From positions 26,245,931-26,309,930 of the forward strand of contig JAAALK010000286.1 of assembly GCA_019279435.1 (NCBI GenBank): DNA of 64,000 nt, written 5' to 3'. Below are positions 55,771-64,000 of this stretch, one piece after another. How positions within the stretch are numbered: the stretch's first letter is position 1; each line of letters starts with the position of its first letter. The stretch comes from Zizania palustris. Taxonomy: Eukaryota; Streptophyta; Magnoliopsida; Poales; Poaceae. Under the pieces are notes generated by a model, which saw only the letters and a list, made by a program, of their open reading frames with translations, ran no database searches and was not told where the DNA came from. A program made the translations under genes and the position numbers.

Positions 55771-56456
55771 GGGTGCCTTTGGTTTGGCTTCCGGAAGCAG
55801 CTTTTGCTTCCTGGAAGCCAAAAGCCAAACCACAGGGTATATTTCTACCCAGCGGCTTTTAGTAAAAGCAGCTTTTGGTGCAGTGTAAATGTGAAAGCTC
55901 CTCCAGACCTGCTTTCTACGGCTTTTGGCTTTTGGCTTCGCAACCATACAAAATTTCATAAATTGACATTTCAAATTTCATACAACCATACAAAATTCTA
56001 TAAATTGACATTTCAAATTTCATACAACCATACAAAATTTCATAAATTGACATTTCAAATTTCATACAACCATACAAAATTTCATAAATTGACATTTCAA
56101 ATTTCATACAACCATACAAAATTTCATAAATTGACATTTCAAATTTCATACCATACAAAATTTCATAAATTAACATTTAAAATTTGATACAACCATATAA
56201 AATTTCATAAATTGACATTTCAAATTTCATACAACCATACAAAATTTTATAAATTGACATTTCAAATTTCATACACCCATACAAAATTTCATAAATTAAA
56301 TTTTTTACACAGCTCACAGCTCAAAGCAGCTTGTTCACAGCCGTTTCAGCCAAACGACTTTGAGCTTTCTCACAGCTGACTTCCCACAGCAGCTTTTCCA
56401 CAGCCCACAGCCCACAACAGCTTTTTCCCACAGCCACAGCTCAACCAAACACACCC
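55771..56456. mobile_element. Tourist-like MITE with TTA duplication
   Basis: Terminal inverted repeats GGGTGCCTTTGGTTTGG and ...CTCAACCAAACACACCC are flanked by TTA (55768-55770 and 56457-56459). TTA duplications and such ends fit the PIF/Harbinger superfamily. It lies in element D gag, which reads on both sides (RYNVS to CLFGSRLAEGS). No transposase. The interior is a minisatellite. Confidence 0.8.
55941..56305. repeat. 42-bp minisatellite inside the MITE
   Basis: About nine head-to-tail copies of a 42-bp unit built from ACAACCATACAAAATTTC, ATAAATTGACATTTC and AAATTTCAT. One copy lacks ACA. Because 42 is divisible by three, it leaves open frames on both strands, which I do not consider genes. 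Confidence 0.93.
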
Positions 56457-56459
56457 TTA

Positions 56460-56789
56460 GACACATTATATCTTTCTTGGTCCTAAAATATGGTCTTAAG
56501 CCCTACGATCATATCGTCGGCATCACGATCCTCGTATTGTTTTTGAAACTGAGAAGACATGCAGGCAAACATCAGTCAGCTGACATCCATGGAATCACCA
56601 GCATGCTTCTCATAAGCACGCTTATCTGTTGTAGAAGCATCTTCTCCTGGTTCATCAGGGTGGGGTTCCTCTAGAACATAATCCTTTTTCTCTTGTTTGA
56701 GAACAATTCTCAAGTTTCGATACAAAACCATGAAGTTTGTTCCAGACAATTTATCTCGTTCAAGAATAGATCGCAAATTAAAAACTAGA
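56460..56789 (-). pseudogene. Element D gag N-terminus
   Basis: Starting at about 56776 it reads RSILERDKLSGTNFMVLYRN and LRIVLKQEKKDYVLEEPHP, then SMDVS, a TGA, QFQKQYEDRDADDMIVGL and a TAG, then the MITE. This is the usual start of TNT1-like gag. The leader upstream is separated by the B-family solo LTR. The few codons 55739-55767 on the other side of the MITE belong to the same frame. Confidence 0.85.
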
Positions 56790-56794
56790 GTGCT

Positions 56795-59700
56795 TGTGCA
56801 ATCGGTATGGCGACTAGAGGGGGGTGAATAGGTGCCTCGGCACTTTCTTTCGAATGTGATGGCCTGGTCAAATCACCCAACGCACCTCTAAACACTCAAT
56901 TTCAAGTTTTAAACCAATCCGTACAAATTTGAGCTCAAATAGATTCAAAAACCCAAATCAGCTATGTTTCAAGATTTTAATCAACAAATATCTAAATACT
57001 CACACAAGAGATCAATTCAAGTTTGTAGTAGTGAAACAACTCGTTTCAATTCAATCTCAAATGTAATCTCTACACTTCTGAAATTTGACGGAAGATGAAT
57101 AGTAATAATGTATTTCAATGAGGTTCATTATCCATGTGTTAAACCACTTTGAGTATTACAACTTTAGATTAATTCCAATTCAGCATTCAACCTTTAGTTC
57201 AGACTCAATACTTGCTTCCTGAAACAGTGATTACCACACATGACTGAAAATAATCAGTAAATACTATTCAATGTCAAGAGCACAAAGGGATTCTTCACTT
57301 CTTTCAGTTTTCAGTATATGTCAAGCATGCAAGTGAACTTCAAGTAATTTCAGATTAATACAAATCATCTCACAATATTCAGAACTTGACTAAACAGATT
57401 CATTTGAAGTTTAATTGCTGAAAAACAGAATAACTGATTTGAACCATGTGTGATGACAACACTGTAGCATGTTTGGCAAACTTCAATACGGAATCTTGAA
57501 GAAGCTAACACACAGACCAAAATTCAATTTCAGCAACACATGTTCTATCAACTGAAAACAGTCCACAATGAGGTTGTTTAAGTCTAGTCTTACAAATAAC
57601 AGAATAAGATTTCTGATTCAAATACTTAAGCAATAGAACTTGTCTGGTATCAGCACACCAAAAACTGGACGAGATTCCAGAGCCAATTCTGAAAATGCAA
57701 CAGGAAAAGAACTGAACCAATTTGATTCACCAAAAATTAAACTATCCATTCTGAACATACTTCAAAAGAATAAAAACTTCATTACAAAACTATTGCAATA
57801 ATTCTTTGTCTAGTAAAAAGGAACTAGACCTTGAATATAAAGACTGCTGTTAAGTAAAAGCTGACAGACAAAACTGAACTTATGAGCAAAGATCATTCAA
57901 AAACAGAACTAGGAAAACTTGAATATCAGCTAAACTTCTTGAACATTTAACTATCTATCAGGTTTTAATCATGTATACACAGAGAAAGAGGTAATGGTTC
58001 ATGAGTAGTATGGACTTCCAAAGGAATTTCTGAAGTATTCAAAAATCAGACAAACACTTGATATGAAACAGTGCAGAACAGATTATGTTTCAATTGCAGA
58101 AAAACACAAAGTTCAGATTAAAACTTAAATCACTGAGAACAAGATCAAGGTTCAGAATCAGAGATATTTAATTGAAGCTCAATTGCTGAAAACAGAAATA
58201 CTCACTAGGACTAAAGTGAACTGAACAGCAGTAATAGAAATGTTTCAATGCTAGGAGCAAAACACAAATGAATTAGAGACAATTCCAGAATAAAAACCAG
58301 CACAGAACTTTCCTAATCAATATAGTTTAGTTGATCAGAATTCAATGATGAAATAATTTAGAAATCAGCAAATGGAATCTAGTAACAAAATTTCCTGAAT
58401 CATTCCTGAACTCAAACAATACTGAAAAAACTGAATTCAGTCAGTTCATATGAGAGCAAAAACTAAAACTGAAACCCAGCCAATCTTCTCAAAAACACAC
58501 ACTGAACATGTATCCATTTCATACCAAGATTCAAACAGATCACAATAGAAAACAGATCAAGGTGTTTAACAATTCAGCATAACAAAAACAGTAGTAAAAC
58601 ACAACATAGACAAGTTTCTCAAATCTTTCTAGGTGAAATTCAGAATTAACTACTTTATCTTTACACAAAATATTTAGTTCATCATTCAAACATGAAATCA
58701 CTCAAAAACTACTTCAATGATCAACCAAAAGACTGATGAACACTTGATGAAACATTTCATCAAACATGTGGGGAGCACAACCAAAACTGAATCACATTTC
58801 AGAATAATTTTTCAGCACTGTGGTGCTTACTTTGTGCATCAAAAAAATTTAGAAGACATCACAGAAACATGTTGTAACTTTCGAAAATGGATCATTCAAT
58901 CTATTCCCAACAAAAGGTAGATAAACTTCAATATCAACTTCTGCACTAGATTCTCTACAAAACGCAGCACAAAAATGATCACAGCCACAAAATAAACTCT
59001 GCGCTGGAAACCGAATTACCAGGAATAGTGTTTTCGAAATCATTGCTGCAGATCTGAAACTGGCTGGAATTCCCTGTTCATCTCACAAGCTGATGCAAAC
59101 TCAAGTTTTCTCCTCTCTTTTTATTGCAAAATTTGTCTCTAAAGCTCTCAAATGGTTCAGCCAACTTAGGGGGATAATATCCTACCAACTCACGTTCTAG
59201 AAGCCCCCAATTAACACATAGACCCTTAGTAATTTCAGATTTAACAATTATGAAAATTACCCTATAAAAACTAAAAGAAAAATTACAAATTGGCTCTCCT
59301 TTTAATATAATTTCATAGTAGAGCCACTCTAAAAATTATACCAAAATGTTACACTACAAAACTGAAAATTTAAACTAAAACTAGACACAAATTTATTGAA
59401 TTAACAAAAACAGTAAACGTTTCGACGGTTTTCTACAAAAACCGACAAAGCCTCTCAACCCTTTGACTCGTGACACCGCTTCGTGACTCCGAGTGCCAGC
59501 AAGCCACTTATGCTCTTGATCCCCTCGAGCGGCACAAATGCTTGTCCTAGCCTCCCTCTCGCAAACCCGGTCGACACGCTGTCACAGTCAGCTGTCCGTC
59601 CAAGTCTCGCTCCATCTCTTCGTGCACTCTTGAGATCTTCTCCAACTTCGCCCGGCCTCCATGATCCTCCGGCATCAAGCTCCCCGCTCGACCCTCGATC

Positions 59701-59915
59701 ACCCACCGTCGACAGTCGGTCAGCATCTCCTCCCTGCACAAACAAGACAAGCCAAAACAAGAACGCGACGCACCGCCGAAGCCCTCGGCAGCCAAACCTT
59801 CATTCCACATCGAAACCCTCGATGCACTCAAACCAACACTTCACCACTCAACCGCTCAGATGCTCATCCTTGTCAATCACTTATCATCCAGACTGAAATC
59901 TCCCTTGGTTTCTCA
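56795..59915 (-). mobile_element. Solo LTR of copia family B (B4), reversed
   Basis: It is 3121 bp. On the + strand it starts TGTGCAATCGG and ends GGTTTCTCA, flanked by a perfect GTGCT duplication (56790-56794 and 59916-59920). It matches the other B LTRs in blocks such as GGGGGGTGAATAGGTG (56819) and CATCAAGCTCCCCGCTCGACC (59678). It has no internal region. The long AT-rich middle (57000-59150) has no gene. Confidence 0.95.
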
Positions 59916-59920
59916 GTGCT

Positions 59921-61097
59921 CTTAACAGTAGACGTAGTAGGTGCCATTATCTACAAAAGATTAAATGTGAGGTTTAGCACTATGCAATGCTTATCTTTTA
60001 TCCAATAAAGGATGTTCCACTATCTAAACCAGTCACTTTCCCACTCATGACTAATAGTGGTGCAAGATCCATGGTCACACTGTCTCCTAGTGAGCTTTAG
60101 CATCACTGCTAGAAGCTAGTTGTCATAGGTAAGCAACTCCTTGCTAATCACATCGTATGTGACTCTTATCGTTGGAGAAGCATCAAATGCTCAACCCAAA
60201 CTCCTATTCTCCAAGGCCCAGAACCGTTTTGATAGCCTCGTATAGTGAACCAATACTATGCGTGCAGAAGTCCGACTTCCGCCCCAACTGGTCGAGATAA
60301 AAGATAGCACCCTACTTTGGCAAACCCACTATCGATGAGCACGAACCCTGGTGGGTGCAGCTATTGGGAAGAGCATCAATACTTAATTTTCTGAGGGAAA
60401 ACTACTCTAGAATCGTAACGTCCCTAGCGTACACGAAACATGCATGAATAGAATAACAAGAACATAAGAAAGCATCACATGTAATCATATTAACTGTGAC
60501 ATAGCATGACCTTTTTCACATGGTGATCTCCATCTCCATGGCTCCCTTCTTTGAGTGCGTGCCCCCGGCCTCCATGAAGAGTACTAGTCTATCTCGCATA
60601 GGCTATACTAATTACATGGGCCAAAGCACCGCAGAAACGACATGCAAGCCGTAATGAATTTTACATTAGCCTTTGGATATAAATAACCATGACACGCAGG
60701 CCATATTTAATTTACATTCATTGCATGCATCTCATACATCACATTTATCCAAGGCCATGCCAGCGACGACATTCTCTGCAAAATAAAGTTAGACGAGGAA
60801 TCTACAAATGACTGGATTCTGGATCTGAAAAACCCAGGTCAGCAAGCTCGGTTTTTCAAAATCGCGCGCGTCAGAACTTCCGATCTGGCATTGGAACATC
60901 GGATCTCTTAGAACTTCCGATCAATATCAGAATCCTGCATCACAACAATTGCCTTTTGTATCGAATCATTATTCGATATCGGAACATCCGATCCGCCATC
61001 GGAACTTCCGATCTGTCGTGGACAGAAACAGATTTAATCTATTTTTCCACCATGTATCTCCATACATGAGGGATGCATATCGAACACTACGCACGTA
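59921..61097 (-). other. Element D 5' leader
   Basis: Between primer site and gag. No frame over 60 codons with a credible product. It holds five copies of the GGAACTTCC-type palindrome (60871-61012) and a region of CACGC/GGCCAT-containing sequence (60500-60780). A leader of about 1.2 kb is long but known in some copia lineages. Confidence 0.6.
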
Positions 61098-61925
61098 GGC
61101 TCTAATACCACTATTGGGGAATAGGGGAGCTACGCTAGCCGGCAAATTGAAAATTTCTGCCCTATGGCCCTAGGCTCATGCACGTGTGAGATCATAGATC
61201 GTTACCTTCTAGCACTTGACGTGCTAGGTGCAGCGGAAGAAGAGGTTTATGAAGCGCATCTAGCATATCCTCGCTTTGTCCCGGCCCTTCCTCGCTGATC
61301 CAATCGATGAAGAAGTCGCCTTCCTCGTGGTGATGACCACGAGCATCACTTATAGAGCAACGCCTCCACGAAGTCCACACATACATGGATGGAGTTCCTC
61401 CCTTGGCAGCGTGCTAGCACCGCACGTGAGAAACATGGAGTCCTTGATCTCAACGTTTGAGACCAAGAAAGGAAGGAGAGGACTCTTGGGTGGCTAGGTC
61501 TAATCTAGGATTATTCCTTGTCCCAAGACCTCCTCCTCTCCTTATATAGGGCTGAAAGCACCCATGGGTCGTGCACATCTTGGAACCCAAAAATTAGCTA
61601 CAACTAATCTGTATTCGTAACAGATCTAATCCGATACCCCACATCGGAACATCCGATCCTGGATCAGATCTTCTGACAATATATTTTTCAGGTCTCCAAA
61701 TTCAGCACGACACTCAACAGATCTTATCTATTTTTGCCCACCTCGGAACTTCTGATACCATATCAGAACTTCTGATCAGTACAAAAATTCCTCGATTCCA
61801 AATCGGATCTTCAGGCTCATCGGAACATCCGATACCATATCGGAACTTCCGAAGCAACAATTGCTCTCTGTACCGAGACCTGAAATTAACTAGAACTTCC
61901 GATACTCACTATCGGAACTTCCGAT
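60871..61925. repeat. Dispersed palindromic motif array ATCGGAACTTCCGAT
   Basis: About twelve copies of a 14-15-bp near-palindrome (variants with CATCC or TTCTG). Five lie in the leader (near 60871, 60891, 60909, 60977 and 60997) and seven in the LTR upstream of its promoter (near 61641, 61743, 61762, 61818, 61838, 61892 and 61911). Spacing is irregular, often 18-20 bp within pairs. Confidence 0.8.
61098..61110 (-). promoter_or_regulatory. Primer binding site of element D
   Basis: GGCTCTAATACCA reads TGGTATTAGAGCC on the - strand: the methionine tRNA primer site with one change (C to T). It fixes the LTR's inner edge at 61112, although the LTR terminus reads TA instead of TG on the + strand. 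Confidence 0.8.
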
Positions 61926-61990
61926 CCATTGAATTTTCTTGAGCATAACCTTCAAGGTTAACCCAAATAGGACTTTGCACTTAGAACCGG
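61112..61990 (-). repeat. 5' LTR of element D (outer end uncertain)
   Basis: Starts beside the primer site as TATTGGGGAATAGG. A promoter CTATATAAGG on the - strand is at about 61541-61550. The palindromic motifs lie upstream of it in the element's direction. I could not locate the outer TG with certainty; no second copy is in the window. Confidence 0.6.
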
Positions 61991-63145
61991 GCTGCATCGT
62001 CTTGATCTCTGGCGAAGAGGTGAGTCTTGCCACCCCAAAAGTCACGTCAATTAAGGTTTGTTCTTTGAGGCTTCATCATATCAATCTCTTGGGGTATCGG
62101 CCCGATTGATGTGATCGTCGGGTTTATCTAGGTATATTTTGCTAGGTCTAAGGTTGCATCAATTTGATCTCTTAGATTGATGTGAATTAGGTGTCATAGT
62201 TTCAGTCTTCATCGGTTAAGTTTGACTTCTTTATCTATTGTATCTTGTTCATGCTATGTACCATTCATCTAAATAAAGTATGCTCGATGCATTCAAGTGT
62301 TATTGATTTGTCGTGATCAACGATTGTCTCAATCAGGCCTGATCTTGTAGTTGCGGTGATTTGATGATATGAATATGTTATTTGGCATGCTAAGTTTTGT
62401 TTCTACTGGAGTACAAGCCGATAGGTTATCTTGGTTTCCACACTATGTTCTATCTCTACCCGAGGGGCAATCATTGGCCCTATTGAACAAGGACGTTATC
62501 TCATCGACTGATAGAGTATTTAGACCGATAGCGTGGGCGTGGTCATCGACCCCATGGACGATAAGTGTATATTTTTCTATGATTCCCTTATCAATTGCAG
62601 GGTCAAACTGATTGGCACACTCAGAACCTTCTAAGACTATATGTCCTATACTAGAGTTAAGCAGATCTCTGAGACCACACGTGTGACCAAAATATACACC
62701 AACAAGTACCTTCCTGATAGGAGGATGCGCCCAACCTTCACGGTGTAGAATCAAAGATACTCGTGAAACCTGACGAGTCTTGTGCAGCCAACCGTTGCAT
62801 GTGCAACAACCTGCAGCACGGAGTTCGCCCAACCTCTCGTTGTCCACTCAACCAAGTCAAGCGGATTACAATCCTCATCACAATCACAAAGGGCTTGCAA
62901 ATGAAACGTTTGACAGTTTCTGGTCTCCACATTAAGTCGGTGATAACTCTCTATTATGGTGGAATTATTGGGTGAGGCCAGATCCGTTGGAATGCTTATG
63001 AAGTAAGCGTTCCAAGCTAGGTCAAACACATTTATTTGATTTAATATGCGGTTTCTATGAGCATTTTATTCCATACTGGTCATTGGAATCCGAAATGGTC
63101 TTCATTGAATTCATTGCTTGATTGATGGCTGTTGATGAAGTGCTG
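61991..63145. other. Unassigned noncoding stretch
   Basis: No recognisable coding region. The - strand frames at 62443-62847 and 62751-63029 match no family I know and overlap each other. The segment may include the 3' end and LTR of the gypsy element whose integrase lies at 63146. I did not find a clear polypurine tract or LTR start. Confidence 0.5.
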
Positions 63146-63999
63146 CTACTTTGGCCACTCATCAACGTTGTCATACATAAGAACAATTAAATTATGGGCA
63201 TTAGGTAGCTTCTGATTTTCATGTGTAATGCTATTCTTATTTAGGAGCGAGTTCACCTGTTGATTTATTTGCTTTGCACGAGCGCGAGTTATTGCTCCTT
63301 CAAAATGATTTGGAATATCTTGATCATTGCGGGAAGGAAATGTTGTTGATGCTAGGCTGTCCGTATCATCCTCCCCTTCTTGAAAAGGAGTCGTCCTCGA
63401 CTCTATTTGTTCTGGTCCAAAGAATGGCGACAAATCAGCAACATTGAAAGTAGTACTCACATTATAGTTATCTTCAGGAAGCTCAATCTTATATGAATTG
63501 TCATTTATCTTCTCGAACACTTTGAATGGACCATCAGCACGTTGCATAAGTTTGGACTTGCGCTTCTTCGGAAAACGCTCTTTGCGTAAATGCACCCAAA
63601 CCAAATCTCCTGGTTTGAAAAGCATCTTCTTTCTTACTTTGTTTTCCTTTTGAGCAAAATAGCGTGCCTTCTTCTCTATAACTTCCTTGGTCTTCAGATG
63701 CATAGCTTTCACAAACTCTGCACGCTTTGTTGCCTCCATGTTTGCTCTCTCCTGAAAAGGAAGTGGCAGCAAATCAAGTGGTGTGATTGGCTTAAAACCA
63801 TACACCACTTCAAACAGGGACAATTGTGTTGTTGAGTGAAAGGCAGTCCTCCCATTCTTTCAACATGTGGAAGGCAGTCCTCCCATTCTTTCAAGTTCTT
63901 CTTAATCATTGTTCGCAACAACATGGAGAGAGTATGGTTTACCACCTCTGTTTGACCATTAGTTTGTGGGTGACAAGTTGTTGAAAATAGCAAATTTGT
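63146..63999 (-). pseudogene. Gypsy integrase C-terminal part at the right edge
   Basis: From the edge inward: CHPQTNGQTEVVNHTLSMLL (core end), LKEWEDCLPHVE, a frame change, then MSLFEVVYGFKPITPLDLLP and a C-terminal domain (KPGDLVWVHLRKERFPKKRK, LMQRADGPFKV). It ends with a Ser/Asp-rich tail containing GAITRARAKQINQQVNSLL, typical of a plant gypsy family. The frame change comes from a 31-bp tandem duplication (63842-63872 and 63873-63903). The rest of the element lies outside the window. Confidence 0.88.
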
Positions 64000-64000
64000 G

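Larger units (their letters stand above)
37755..61990 (-). mobile_element. Ty1/copia element D (TNT1-like layout), 3' end missing, host of three insertions
   Basis: Read right to left: LTR (from about 61990 down to 61112), primer site (61098-61110), leader, gag start (56789-56460, then 55767-55739), rest of gag, protease, integrase and reverse transcriptase down to 37757. The gag protein reads across the MITE and across the family A array (LAEGS then LVSPHMIKM), proving one continuous host. RNase H and the 3' LTR are absent at the left end. Numerous stops and frameshifts. Confidence 0.87.

Noticed and set aside
55916..56187. Open frames of 86 and 170 codons
   Set aside because: They consist of the 42-bp tandem unit inside a MITE, on both strands alike.
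60871..61925. Heat-shock elements
   Set aside because: The GGAACTTCC core has GAA and TTC one base apart; the known element needs two bases between the blocks.
62443..63029. Two - strand frames of 134 and 92 codons as a host gene
   Set aside because: They overlap in different frames, have no recognisable domain and no supporting splice signals.

Overview
The window is plant nuclear DNA that consists almost entirely of nested transposable elements. I found no intact host gene. Ty1/copia elements with very long LTRs, a Ty3/gypsy element with an added RNase H, En/Spm-type CACTA transposons with GC-rich subterminal repeats, a Tourist-like MITE and a captured wax-pathway gene fragment together suggest a grass (Poaceae). 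I cannot name the genus. I see no sign of bacterial, phage or organellar DNA.

Left part (1-37.6 kb, mostly + strand). A copia element (family A) enters from the left edge and ends at 5978. Its 3' LTR carries a 15-bp minisatellite. It sits in the LTR of a second gypsy family (5979-6917). From 6918 to about 37596 lies one old gypsy element, G1, split by later insertions: a copia family B LTR (8777-about 15518), a pol-less copia B element (16216-24625) and a 10.3-kb CACTA transposon, CACTA-2 (25185-35448). The B LTR is itself split by a small gene-capturing CACTA-1 (10796-14587), and CACTA-1 is split by a copia A solo LTR (12312-14243). Four insertions keep target-site duplications. Removing the pol-less copia B element or CACTA-2 rejoins the G1 reading frame.

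Right part (37.6-64 kb, mostly - strand). A third copia element, D (37755-about 61990, reversed), is the host for four insertions: a tandem LTR-internal-LTR-internal-LTR array of family A (40357-55733), a gypsy solo LTR inside that array's RNase H gene (43074-45839), a MITE with an internal 42-bp minisatellite (55771-56456) and a B-family solo LTR (56795-59915). The right edge holds the integrase end of another gypsy element.

Coding potential. Almost every pol and gag gene is broken by stops, frameshifts or deletions. The family A pol at 3-3000 has a single 1-base frameshift. The second gene of CACTA-2 (31393-34708) is open across five inferred exons, 1003 codons, and ends in a Ulp1-type cysteine protease with its His-Asp-Cys residues in place. 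CACTA-1 carries fragments of two host lipid genes, a 3-ketoacyl-CoA reductase of fatty-acid elongation and a peroxisomal beta-oxidation multifunctional protein.
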